Assembly (NCBI GenBank): GCA_000320605.2
Contig: KB445809.1
Location: 437,422-501,421 of the forward strand
DNA from: Gelatoporia subvermispora B
Lineage: Eukaryota > Basidiomycota > Agaricomycetes > Polyporales > Gelatoporiaceae
Length of the DNA stretch: 64,000 nt
Reading direction: 5' to 3'
Shown here one piece after another: positions 1 to 13,019 of the stretch. Position 1 is the first letter of the stretch. Each line of letters begins with the position of its first letter. The notes below the pieces were generated by a model. It searched no databases. It was not told the origin of the DNA and saw nothing but the letters and a program-made list of their open reading frames with translations. Both the position numbers and the translations under genes were made by a program.

Positions 1-2176
1 AACATGTCGTGTCGATTACTGTCGCTAAGATACACGGGGTCAGCCTATGGTCAAGACGACTAAGATTTATCCCACATCTGTCGGATTTCTTCAGTTAACA
101 TGCCCCAGAACTATGCGGTTCGCTCACAGTATTCCCGTAAGATGGCTTGGGGTGGCGCCCGAGACGCACCAACTACCGATGCGCGGGACCTCCCAGACCG
201 CTGACGATGAAAGCTTGAATTCGACCCACTACGGGGGATGAAATTTGAGTGCTCTTGAACATGCCATGATCTAATTCAGCTTTACCGCATTGATAGAGGT
301 AGGAAGAAGTGTGAGTGCAAAAACAGCTGACGGCAGCTTCCAGCCACCGCCGCCAACTGCATAGATGCGTGCTACTGAGAAGCCTGTAAAATAATGACAC
401 CATTAACACCATGACTGATCTTCAGATACTCTTGATCGCAACGTACACATCCAGTTGATGTCCATTGCAACCGAAATGGCATAGCCAGTGTCAGTCCATG
501 CAGAGCACCTGGAAAATATGTGAAAAGCAGAAGTAGATATGTGAATGTGTTTGCAGGGTCATATGGGCAATAAAGCATTTACCCCTGGCAGTGGTTTTTC
601 AGGTGTTTTCCAGACAGTCCTCTGCTGGATACTTACTGAAGTGGTCCCGAAGGATGGGGGTTGCTTGTTAGTTATGCCTGGGTATAGCTGCATGATTACA
701 CCGATCGACCATAGAATCGTGAGCCACCGGTTTGAGAAAAAAAGCAAAGTGACACAGCTGAACTTTCGACCCCACATCAACTCTACTTCACGTGCAAACG
801 TGAGAATGCAGTCGTATATCAAGATGCCTGTTTGTCATTAGCTGTTATCTAGGATTTGCACTAAAGAATGCGACACACATGACAGCACAACAGAATAGCA
901 GTTCTGATTCCAGCTGTAGTGGGTATGTGATTATTCAGGGAGCCTGAGTATAGCGATGTACATACTTGGATTGCAACAACCCTACGAGATCAAAGATTTC
1001 GGGATTAGAAGACATGTAATAATGTCCGGCTGATGGGATGGACTTGAATTGTAACAAAGGGTTGGAATGTCGTCTATCCTGAGCACACTGACAAGAATCT
1101 CAAGGGTGTTTTATATCTTTCCGTAGCAGACGATGATCGGAAATTTATTTACGCAAGTCAAGTTCTGAGTTTGGGGCGGCCGCCGAGGGCATCACAATCA
1201 TCTGGTCATCTGAGATTCTTGTGATACTACCCAAAATTCAAATATCCAGCAGCACATTTCCCAAGGTTGAACTAGCATGGAAAGAGATGTCATAAACATA
1301 TGTGCTTCCATTCAACTCGTCAGCGTCCTCCCATGAGTTTCGATTTGATATTTGAGTTACAGTCACAGTTGTTCGAACGGGGGCCGGAGCATACAGAACA
1401 TACTAGGAAACCATGCGAAATGTTTTGAGCATTGATATCCAAACAACACCGCCAGAGGTAACGTGGAAACGCAACTCAGGTATGAGGCCGCGTTCGGAGG
1501 CATTACATATAGCATTCCAATTGCAGGTATGTTACATACAGACCGCAATCGCTTGGGTCTTCGTGTTCGACGGATATCGGCTGACTGTCCTTAATGTCAC
1601 AGTTGCACGATGGTAGCAACTAGACTGTTTCAGTTGGACGAGACGAGACGATTGCTGCGCAGCGGGCGTGCCGCTAGGCGATATCAGGGACTTACCGCAG
1701 CCACTCAGGACCATCAATGGTGACAAAAATGTCAAATTGGCTTCACCACGATTGAACGTCAAACGCCATACCGCCAGTGGGTAGACTCGTTCAAGGGCAT
1801 CCCGGTTACTGCATACGCCCGACAGGTCTTACATATGCCCTTGTGTATCTCAGGCACCTTCAAGCTGTACTCGCGATGCACACAAACACAAGCTACAGCC
1901 TTACGAAGTGCTTACATTTCTGATCGTTGCTACGAGATTTGCTAGTTTCCAGGATGCGAGTTGAGCTAGGTCACATCCATCTTGGATGTAGGATGCAGAA
2001 TACTACCCGGCCAGTCAACTTGGTAGTATCCCCAATTCCGTCGTGCTGGACATCGCTCGACATGATGTGACTGTTGGTGTTGTATGTGCTTCGCACATCA
2101 CCTTAGATAGTACAGACTGAAGCATACAGTCGTCGAGCTGAGAGATTATCATTTATCAGCTGCTCCCATTGCCAAG
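1..2176. other. No supported gene
   Basis: Short open frames occur on both strands but none exceeds about 100 codons, none joins to a neighbour by convincing splice sites, and I recognise no domain. A short GACGA-type run lies near 1637. The stretch is downstream of the diflavin reductase gene and may hold its 3' end region plus decayed sequence. Confidence 0.5.
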
Positions 2177-4639
2177 TTAGCTCCAGCATTCCTCGTAGAG
2201 CCTGCCTTCCCTCTCGAGCATTCCAATGAAGCCCCCGGCGTTATCCTCGCTCAGCTTGCCATGGTTGCGAGCGGCATCGCGAATTGCTGCTTTGACGCCC
2301 ATCGGCATCTTGTTTGATGAGCTGGCCCGCCAGTCAGTCGTCCACGTCAGCCTTGTTCGTTGCCCAGTGAAAATAAGCTTACCCGGAGATGTAGACCCAA
2401 GCGCCCAGGTCGCCGATCAACTCCCATAGCCTCTGCGCGTCTTCGCGCATGAGGTCCTGGACATACGTCCGAGGCACTCCTTCGGGTCCATCGCGCGAAC
2501 ACGCTACACGATACGTGAGCATTTCACCAGAGGCGTACTCCTCCCATTCCTGGTGATAGTGTTGGTCCTTAGCAGCTGAACGACACCCGAAATAGAGTGT
2601 GTTATCTGTAACAGTCGGTGAATAAAACTCGTTGAGATATAATAATAAAACGCACTTGTAGAACCCGACTCTGTGCGTTCTTCTATCACGGCACGCATGG
2701 GAGCAACACCTGTGCCCGGCCCGATGCAGATCACGGGTATGTCAGGGTCTGACGGAAGCGAGAGGAGGCCATTGACGATGCCGATGCGTATTTTGGAGCC
2801 TGTGCGAAACCAATACTTGTCAGCCAGGCGGCGCAAAATCATGGCAGCGAGGACTGACCAGGTTGGAGGCTCGCTAAATACGCGGTACACACGCCTCTCC
2901 TTGGGATTTTCAGCATTGTCTTGTATTGCACTATCGCAATGCAGAGCTGGACCTGCCGTGGGTGACGCTGTGCAAGTGTTGCTTTCATACATATTTTGAA
3001 CGGTGAAGGGTCATAGAGGTGCATACCTTGCTCGAGCTCGCTATTGAGAATTGTCGTGGCCTTAGAGGTGGGAACACGTCGAACACGTATTCACGGGGAA
3101 TTCGGGCAGAGCGGAACTCTTCGAGAACTTCGCGTATTGTCCGCCTAGGGCGGAAGCAATAGTCATAAAGCTCATCCTACATCAGAAGACATAGCGTTCC
3201 AGCAAGTAAGAGATGATGAGGTTTGTTACTACCTCTGCGATTGCAGTAATATTAGACGGACACGTACCGCACCCTCGAGACTGAGAAACTCCGCTAACTT
3301 CTCGCGCTCCAGGTCGTCAGATGTAAAATGCTGTAACATCGCGAAGAAGGAGCGTCGTGGTACTGCGTTGATGTCGAGGTAGCGTGTGAATAGGTCCCGC
3401 AAGGTTGTAGTGGATGGGAGATGGTCTGGGAGAGACTGATCTACACCGGAAAACGATGGCTTAACTGCATAGGTTCTAAGGGGAGAGGCACCCGTACCTG
3501 GCAGCGAGTGTTGTATTGAGATGGGGTCGTCAGCGATGTTCGCATATCCGATGCATGCCAGAAAACCCTCAACATCCGGTTGCGCTGCTTCTGGATGAAT
3601 GATGGCGACGTCGCCCGGGTCATAGCTGTTGGCATAGCAGTTAATCCTAGGCCAAGCAAGTAAAGAGCGAGCCCACTGTATGTCTGTGTCAAACTCGAAC
3701 TCAAAATGTCGAACATCTTGGTACCAGTCTTCTGCTGTAATTCGACAATTGCGTGATAGTATAGCTAAATGGTACACTGGATCGTCCTCGAGGGGACTCG
3801 TTGCCTCGCGCAGCAGTGTTGAATCTGCATCTTCAATGGAGACGCGCGGAGGAGGCAGGCCATCAGGAGCTGTAGTCTCAGCTCCAGGCGGTAGAGGATA
3901 TATCTCGAGCAGAGTGTCGATGAGCTGCTTGTTCCATGGCTCAAATGCGCCGTCTAAGCTGGTGAGATGATGAGACAGGTCATGCCAACGGACGGACATG
4001 TAGAATAAGTGGCTCCACAAGGCGTCGCACAGCGCCCGTGAGATTGAGAACATGTCTCCCGTGTGGAATATCATGGAGCGATGTTAACAATCTCTCGTGG
4101 CAACGGACCGACGCAGTGAACCGAACCGCGATCTATGACACGCACCCGAGCGGATGTTGGTCATCGCCTTCACCTCTCGTACAGACCTCCGCTGCTCCGA
4201 GGCTCGTGAGACGGCGACTCAACAGCTTCGCAGGCCAACAGAACTTTTCGTAGGCTGTATCGCCCAGGCCGAAGACGGCAAACTCCAGGTCCTCAAACAG
4301 GTCCTCCGGCAGGTCCGAGCGCAGCAGCATGGTCCACAAGGGCATCATCCCGCGCGGCTCCTTCCCCGAGCCGGTCGTCGAGACCACGAAGATCACAAAG
4401 TGTTCCGCAATGAGCTCAGCCTGGATTTGAGGTAGCACCGTGAGCGACGTTCCAGGTCCTCGCGGGGGACTTACCGGTGCATATGTGGCCATGTTGTGCA
4501 CGCGGGCGCGGACATGGATGCGCCTGCATTCGCGCGCGATGCGGTCGGCGATGTCTTGTGCATTGCCAGTCTCTGTAGCGTAGAGAATGGTGAGCGTCCG
4601 TTCTGACTCGTGCTCATGAGGGAAGAGAGGAGAGGGCAT
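2177..4639 (-). CDS. TAH18: NADPH-dependent diflavin oxidoreductase (Tah18/NDOR1 family)
   Basis: The family passes electrons from NADPH via FAD and FMN to the Fe-S protein Dre2 in cytosolic iron-sulfur cluster assembly. The first exon from ATG 4639 gives an N-terminal flavodoxin signature (ILYATETGNAQDIADRIARE), then the acidic FMN-loop part with GLGDTAYEKFCWPAKLL. The next large exon (about 3.2-4.0 kb) holds the connecting and FAD-binding region. The exon near 2.65-2.9 kb holds the NADPH-binding GPGTGVAPMR motif. The last exons read GDLGAWVYISG and NKMPMGVKAAIRDAA, and the protein ends EECWS with TAA at 2177-2179, like the C-terminus of the family. Introns are short GT-AG; exact internal boundaries were not all fixed. 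LCL3 lies 294 bp upstream on the same strand. Confidence 0.88.
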
Positions 4640-4933
4640 CGTTATCAGATAACTGAAGGCGTCTAGATTTATCTTTTCTCTTCATCTTAATATAGGCGCC
4701 CAACACTCGCCCAAGCGCCTGGCGAGTTGCTGTCCTTGAGCAATATGAAAGGTCAAACTAATCCGATGACTGCCCAGTGGTGTTTGCAAGTGCTCATCTT
4801 GAAGAATCAAACCCTAGTGCATGTGTCCACCATCGACAGTTTACCTGAGTCCAAGACACGATTAGGGTATCACCTGTGGTATTGAGGGTAACCGAATCCT
4901 GAGTACAGAAGAGTAGTAGGTTGGGAGCTGTCA

Positions 4934-6143
4934 TTATATCCTCCGCATCCATCTCGTCAGACGATCAAACAGTCCTTTCTGTGCAACAGTCCGTTTGCGT
5001 GTACTAGTCGTGGATGCCACGCCCACAGTACCGAGAGTAGAGCTAGGACTTCCAGCAGTCCTATGGTCAACAACCTCACTGCCGGATGCATGCCGCCGTT
5101 TATAGTCTGCGGCCGACTCTCCGCTGATTCCATACTTCCAAATGCCACGTTTCGCAATTCTGTAAGAATATAAGACTTTCAAGAATTTAAGAGGAATGGC
5201 AAGCACCTACTGTGATTCAGTCTGCAAACGGAGGAATTCATCCTTACCCCACTTGCCATACTCCGCGCCACTCTGCTCGTAGGTCTCCACCCATCCAGCG
5301 CGGAGCATATCGAGAGAAACATTCCGTCCAGTGAAACGAGCTAAGAGCCCAGGTAGAAATCTCGGCTTCATGTGGGCAAACCCAACCTGCACCATCAGAG
5401 GGAAATGAATGAGTGCTCGACGAGCAAAGCAAAGCTGGGTGGACGGACAATACGCGCGTACTGGTCCTTACGGAGCAGCTGGCAGTAGACAAACTTGCCC
5501 TCGACGTGGTTCTTGAGCCATCGTAAGCTCTCCTCGGAGAATTGCTGAGCGGGCCGTCCAAAGTGTGCACCCTGCGCAGTACTGCTATGAGATGCAAGCA
5601 TTTGAAATTTATTGCGCTGACATACTTCCGGTGCGTCAACCCCTGCAAGGCGGATGTGTATCGTCTGGTCCTTCAGGTCTGCATATCAAGCACTGTTCAA
5701 GTCTGGTATTGTGCACGACCAGCAGCCGACAGAGGAGTTGCTCACCTCTGGATGCCGAAGGTATACGCCTGAATTTCAGTGGCCAACTCCATCCGAAGCC
5801 AGGGGTGTGATAGATCCGAAAGTTGTCTGCATCACCCACGCTGATTACGCCATGAGTATTCAACTGAGTAGCGTAAGTGATAGACGCACCTCGTCACGTA
5901 TCCCTTAACCCATCTCCTCTTCGCAAGTATGTCCGGGGTTACCCAATCTGAGTTGGGTATGCGCCGAAAGTATCTAGCATACGCATGCCTTGCCGTCAGA
6001 GCGGATGCGCCACCAAGCAGAAACGCTGATAGGGCTACAAGATGTGGTGGGAGAGACGCAAGTCGAGCGTCCAAGGCACTCGTGACGGCGACAGGTTCTG
6101 GCGCGCTCGCGCGTGGAAATAGTTTGTTCGTGAGAGTGTCCAT
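4934..6143 (-). CDS. LCL3: Probable mitochondrial membrane endonuclease LCL3 (SNase fold)
   Basis: Staphylococcal-nuclease-like protein with an N-terminal membrane segment. Seen in order: a hydrophobic stretch ([20 protein letters not shown]), the LCL3-type [13 protein letters not shown], an exon with [15 protein letters not shown], then [10 protein letters not shown]. In that motif the Arg and the Glu eight residues later match the SNase catalytic Arg/Glu. AHFGRPAQ follows, and then [11 protein letters not shown], which supplies the second catalytic Arg. The tail is basic and ends LTRWMRRI. At least four introns interrupt it; one starts at GTGCGT near 5892. I chose ATG 6143 because the frame upstream runs into a stop within about 60 nt. 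The true start could lie in an unseen 5' exon, since the protein looks short before its membrane segment. Confidence 0.85.
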
Positions 6144-6518
6144 GATGTCGTCCAATTCGTCGAGGCTCCAGAGGGGGTTTCTTCCAATTCAAAGGACCAT
6201 TCCAGATGGCCAAGTTAGACTTGAACGCTGGTGGTCGAGACACGTAGCCAGGCAGAACCCGACGAGGACAGGCCGTGCTCGACACAAACAGGCCTCCTCG
6301 CGCACTGCTGGGGAGGCACCCACGTGCCGTTTCACACGCGCAGCGCTGAAGCTGCAGGACGCATCGCCTGTTTTGGGAGCTTTCCCGACTTGACGAAAGT
6401 CGGCCATCACCCGAATTTCCGAACCCAACTGATTTCATGACATTGACCACATGAATACTCAGAACACAAGAACACAAAACAACGCAAGATGGTCCCCTGA
6501 AGCGGACCCCCAAAAGGT
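6144..6518. other. Intergenic, LCL3 upstream / PARP gene downstream
   Basis: No supported gene. Overlapping frames on both strands carry no recognisable domain. It must contain the LCL3 promoter or an undetected first exon, and the 3' untranslated region of the PARP-like gene. Confidence 0.4.
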
Positions 6519-7395
6519 TTACTTCTGCTGCCGGGTGTAGACGACGACGACGGAAGGTAGGATTGCATCCTCGCGGTACACGATGGTCTCCGGGTACTGG
6601 ACGCTACCGCCGTTGGCGGTTGTCATACCCTCGGTCTACACAATTCAAGATCAACGATGAGTCGCGACAATTAGCACGCAATCTGGTTCAAACATACTGA
6701 GTCGAAGCCACTGTCAGGCGCGGTCCTGTTCTGGTCCGGAGTGTACAACGGCTGAACCCTCCCGGTTACGACGTTACTGAGGAACATCGTGTGCTTGTGA
6801 GAGTGCATGTGCCAGTTCCATACATATCCGTCTGCCTCTGCGGCGCATTTTTAGGTGAGCTTTTGTAATTAGACTCGAGAAGCAAGTTGAGATACGTACT
6901 GGATGAGCAACTCGAAGTGTAGATGCCCTTTCCAAACATCTCGTGCGCTCCGACGTGAGCCATACTAAAGGAACACTTCAAGATGGAGCAGAAGAAGCAA
7001 TCTGGATTATTGCACGGGTTCAGGTTGTTGTTGTCATCGCCGATATGACACGCGCGACGGGTGCCGTGGAAGAGATACTGCTCTGCGCAGTCGCCCACAC
7101 GCGCCTTGACCTGCTGCCTGCTCATGTTGAGAATCACACTGTTCACTTGGAAGACTGTGGACGGACAGGTACGCCCTATTGCGGGCCAAGTGAGCCTGCG
7201 CTTCTGCGCCATCTTGTACAATGTAATAGATGGCTTCCAGGTGGTAAGTCTTGTTAGGGTGCTGCCAGCCAGCCACGAAACGCTTCTGGGCTGTAATAAG
7301 AGTATCATTACGAGCGAATGCGGTGATATTGGTTGCAAATACTGGCCTTCGAGGTAAACCGGGTCACTAGTGCCGAGAGGCATCAAGTGCTGCAA
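6519..7395 (-). CDS. PARP catalytic-domain protein, 5' end unresolved
   Basis: ADP-ribosyltransferase domain of the type common in Agaricomycetes. Reading minus strand: DPVYLE, then VAGWQHPNKTYHLEAIYYIVQD, then EQYLFHGTRRACHIGDD, then a Cys cluster (CNNPDCFFCSI), then MFGKGIYTSS. The last exon has QYPETIVYREDAILPSVVVVY and ends RQQK with TAA at 6519-6521. His of FHGT, Tyr of GIYTS and Glu of PETIVY occupy the H-Y-E positions of active poly-ADP-ribose polymerases. Two introns are needed in the 5' half. One at 7291-7346 fits only with a GC donor (AAG|GCCAGT). One of 55 nt near 7120-7175 (GTACCT to GAGCAG) restores the FHGT frame. First exons, often zinc-binding in this family, were not found upstream of 7395. 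Substrate and role are unknown. Confidence 0.72.
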
Positions 7396-10300
7396 AGTGC
7401 ATTATGACATGTTGAGCGGCTTGGTCTCGCACGACGGCAAATACACATACCACCATAATTGAAGATGTGCAGTCGGCTTGGGAGACTATGGAGAGAAGCT
7501 TGTGTGGACTAGAGGATGTGCAGCTGGTCAAGCCGAGATGTGTCTTATATTCCGAGGTTCCCATTTGCGCGCTATCGATGCAAAGCTCAAGCATTCATGT
7601 GTCACCAGCCGTTGCTGTACTTTACGACACTCAGGATTCCGATTGTATTGAGGAATGTCGGCGGGACGTTACTCCGATGACAGGGCTGGAGTAAACGTGC
7701 GTCTGCGAGTAAACAAGTCTAAGGTCATCGGAACGCATCGCAGCAGTATGGCAGGCACGCGGCAACATCTTGACTGATAAGCCCCTCCTTCATCTATGGA
7801 ACACGGAAACTATTGAAGCCGTTGAGGTCGGGAAAGACTGCTGTCAAAAATCCAAGCCTCCTGCTGCATCATTCGATGTTTAGGAGGCCGATCTTTACTT
7901 GACGGCAAGCGAGAGTCCTATCAGAACATGCATCTGCCACACGTGAACAGACAAAGGCGCGAAGGTGACCGTCATGAGACCTGTGCCTCAAACCTTTGGG
8001 CTTTATAGCATTCTTGTGCATGACAGCAGCATTGGCATGATCGCGGAATATGTGAAGGATGTTAGCAAGACATATTCTGAGATGTAATGAGTGCACACGA
8101 GTTGCTATATAGCGCGCTGGTGACCACGTTCAGTTCAGGGCTCCAGCATAGGGCGGGAAGTATTCGTCTGGCGTGAGGCTCTTCCGAGCGAACCTAGAAG
8201 GAAGCAGATGATGTCGGTGCTAGAGCACGTGTAGCCAACAATCATAGGATCGGTCCATCGCGTGCAGTAGACAATGTGTTGTAGTAAGTAGTAAGCAGTG
8301 ACGCTACGCCTCATATCTCAAGCCTCGATTCTTTCGGCACGCGCAACGCGCGGAGCTTCAATCGAACCCCATGCAATTTCTCAAAGAGCAGGGGCCAGTT
8401 GTTTCTAGATGCAGATCGAATGAAACGAACGCCCTAAGCATCGCTCATACATGCAATAAGGGCAAATACCACTAACATGGTGGCTTATAACGTAACTCCT
8501 GCCAGGAGTAGGCCCCGCTTCAAGCCACCCGTTCACGGCGAGGTGTGGGTATCATCAACTAGGATGCTGATAGGGAAATGAAAGCGGAGACGAAGCCGTA
8601 GCAAGAACAACTATGGAGGATACGAATACTGTCAGATAAGTGAGAGTTGTGCACAAAGTCATTGTTTGTTTCGATAGTCTATTTTGAGTGGCTTTACCTT
8701 GTTTTCGGAAACGAGAGTCCCCGGGCGACGATTGTACTTTGATAGCACGTAGCACATGAGACACGATGTCATAGTAAGAAAAGCAGCTCTGCGGATTCTC
8801 GTTTGCCGGGCCATCAATGAGCAGCGGAGGTTCCGGAAGCTGCCGCCTTTTCTGTACTACTTCAGTCCCGAATGCCCGTCTATATGAGCTTGAGCACTCG
8901 CACTGTGATCCATTGTAGGCCCATCAAAGCCAGTACATGCATATCTTCATATTTATCAGTGCCCTTCCCCAGAAAATCTCTGGGTGGATCGTGACTGTGA
9001 TTTGCACGGGAACGCTAGTACTTAAAGGCCGCTGCCACCTGCCGCGTCCCGAAGTCCGGAGCTCGTCAAATTAGTACACCTTGTCTCATACCCGGATCTT
9101 TATGCAACTTCGACGATAATGCGACCTTTCTTGCATTCAAGGCACGAAGACAGATTGGCTGCAAAGAGCAGATAAAGAGGCTCTATCAAGCGAATTGGAT
9201 GGTGACTCAAGAGAGAAATGGACATAACATGATCTCCAGCACGGTATGAGCAGCTAGCGCACTTATTCAAGGCCGCAGTCAGCAGTCACCGAAGTTATTA
9301 GTTCCGAGACCCAAAAGCCCGTTTCTTCGCAAATTGGGAGCCGGTCATTGGTCCTGTAGGCTGTTGGTGTATATCATATTGCGTCTCTTGAAACTGGCAT
9401 ATTTATTGACACGCTGTCCGATGTGTTACAACGGCGAGAAAGGAACATCAAGGACTGAAGTATACCACCATGGGATCTAGAAATGGTGTTGTCTTATTTT
9501 GGATGAGCCATATGAGGCAGGTCTGTGGCATTGTCTTGGCAGATAGACTTTCACCACCTCAGAGTGTCCATGTCAATTCCATGAATACAGCCGTGCATAG
9601 TTGATCATCGGTGGGCGTGCATGAGAAATAAAGGATATGATATAAGCGGAGTCGGGAAAATAGGCCAAAAATATGCCAGCGAGCACGAGGCGCTGAGCAA
9701 GTGCTGACGTACGCCCAGAAGCAAGCGCCCACGATTGATCTACACTGGACCGAACCGGGTAATACATCCTCCCTCCCTCCCTCCCTCCGACGTCCTGTTC
9801 CACTCTGCCGTCCTGAGCCAATTCCCAATAGGTGGAGCAGCTACAGTCGCTTACCCTCGCCACTGGGGTCTCCTCTCCTTCTTCGTCTTCTTCATCCCTT
9901 GCCCTCGGGGCCGCAACCGGCGAACTGGTTCTCACCGCAAATACTGCAACCCATGGTCCAGGGGCCGTCTCACAAAGCTCAAGCTCGATGCAACCCATTT
10001 TTGTGAACTTATTTTCACTTTCACTTAAACTGTTTTAGCGCAAGCTTGCGCCCGCTATTTGAGGTCTGGTACTAGGAATTCTATTGTCGACGCCTATAGA
10101 ACAATGCCCGAACCTAGACCGGATGTCATTCACTAGTGAAATTGACCCGGATACTCACGGCCCCTGTACACAACTCTAGGACAGCAATTCTCATGTCTAT
10201 GCTAAGGCTTGTGTGAAGACCTGTCACAGCTTTGAAATGCAGTCTGTGTTACTCCACTCAAACACGCCAAGCTGGAAATAGCTGGCTTCCACACTTGTCA

Positions 10301-10824
10301 AAAAAATCGGTGTGCACGCGTGCAAACACAACGTGATACCCAGAACATGACATTGGCCGTACCTCCGTACATCCCGGTACCATGGCGCTCCTCACCCTAT
10401 GTGCAATACGGTCAAGAATATTTCCTGTCCGGTGGGAATGACTTATCATCGATCATCTTCGCCGTGCTTCGTTCCTAAGGCGCCCGCGCGTACAATTTTG
10501 CATTTAAATATAACTAACCTTTCCTTCTCATACCTCGAACTCGGTGCTGCCATTACCGACTGCGCACATCAACGCCTGCGAGGACATTACCGGCACCGGG
10601 AACTGCTATGCTCCTGTGGACAGCAATAATCCATGGGTACGAATGGCCCAACGCCTCGTCCTCGATGCGCGGATTCCCGTACACGTCCCCGAGCTCTGGA
10701 CTGTTCCGTTTCCTCGTACCAGGTCACCCACAGTCCTGGACGCGCGCAATTTGATTGGTTCTCGCTCTTGAAACAGCTCGTTAGAGGTAGAACCTTCGTG
10801 GTCGGAATATGTCGTGCTGAAAAG
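7396..10824. other. Long gene-poor stretch
   Basis: About 3.4 kb with no supported gene. The longest frames (9573-9998 minus; 9701-10038 plus) are low-complexity, Ser- or Glu-rich and overlap each other, so I do not call them. Missing 5' exons of the PARP-like gene may lie at its left end and the peroxidase promoter occupies its right end. A four-repeat CCCT tract is at about 9768-9788. Confidence 0.5.
10310..10324. promoter_or_regulatory. Palindromic cluster of metal-response-like elements
   Basis: The 15-mer GTGTGCACGCGTGCA contains three overlapping matches to TGCRCNC, counting both strands: 10310-10316, 10313-10319 and 10318-10324. A single further match TGCGCAC is at 10561-10567. Such elements have been discussed for manganese and metal control of white-rot peroxidase genes. 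The cluster is about 580 bp upstream of the peroxidase ATG. Function here is inference from motif and position only. Confidence 0.35.
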
Positions 10825-10832
10825 TATAAAAG
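10825..10832 (+). promoter_or_regulatory. TATA box of the manganese peroxidase gene
   Basis: TATAAAAG, 78 nt before the start codon at 10903, the usual distance in basidiomycete secreted-enzyme genes. Confidence 0.75.
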
Positions 10833-10902
10833 CTGTTCAGCATGCTGCTGAAGCCCTCAGGACCTCAAGTTCTCTCATCCTGTTAGTCCCGGCTGAAAAA
10901 CA

Positions 10903-12393
<1,491 letters not shown>

Positions 12394-13019
12394 GCAACGA
12401 TCTTCTGTGTTCCCCTACGTTTTGCTTCTATCTGGTTTCATTTCTACTTGTTGTGTACCGGGATGTCGGAGAATAGATTGCCTAGAACCTGATAGCTACT
12501 CTTGTTCTCTCACTTACACAATGCAATGATCGCTCGGTGTGGCGAATATTAACGACATTGTGCTCTATCGAGGACCACGAACATCTTAACGAGCATAATC
12601 ATTGCACATCTTCGCAACCGTGAGAGCCCAATACCATCTTCTGAGAAGATAACCTGATTGCGCATCATTCCCACCTTGCGGACACACTAGATGTCGTAGG
12701 TTCCCGAGTTGTGTGAGGGGAAAACGCTTCGGATATACAGTTTACTTTGCCGTGGGTCTGGGACATGCCAAGAATTCGGAGGCTACCATTGGTGTGGGTC
12801 AATTTAACTCTCATCGAAACAAGCCGAGGTGCCGAAACTCGACATGTTCGCTGACACCGATCCACAGAGTCAGCGCGACAGTGGATAGTGCATGGCCGGC
12901 ATAGGGTAGCAGTCAAATTAATGCGAAGCATGTTATATGATTGGCATACAAGTAAGTATATGTTCTGCATCGGTCATCATGGAAGTACAACCTGGGAAAG
13001 AGTAAACAAAATTGTGAAA
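12394..13019. other. Convergent intergenic region, mnp / NLR
   Basis: Holds the 3' ends of the converging peroxidase and NACHT-WD40 genes. I see no gene, repeat or RNA. Confidence 0.5.

Noticed and set aside
4680..4740. Possible tRNA-like inverted repeat (GGCGCC...GGCGAG)
   Set aside because: No cloverleaf with a T-loop GTTCRA motif or A/B boxes could be formed.
9573..9998. 141-codon minus-strand frame
   Set aside because: Low-complexity Glu run, overlaps equally good plus-strand frames, no domain.
10544..10771. Plus-strand frame with a CEDITGTGNCYAP segment just upstream of mnp
   Set aside because: It looked like a small secreted Cys protein, but it has no signal peptide, lies in the peroxidase promoter and has no convincing splice partners.
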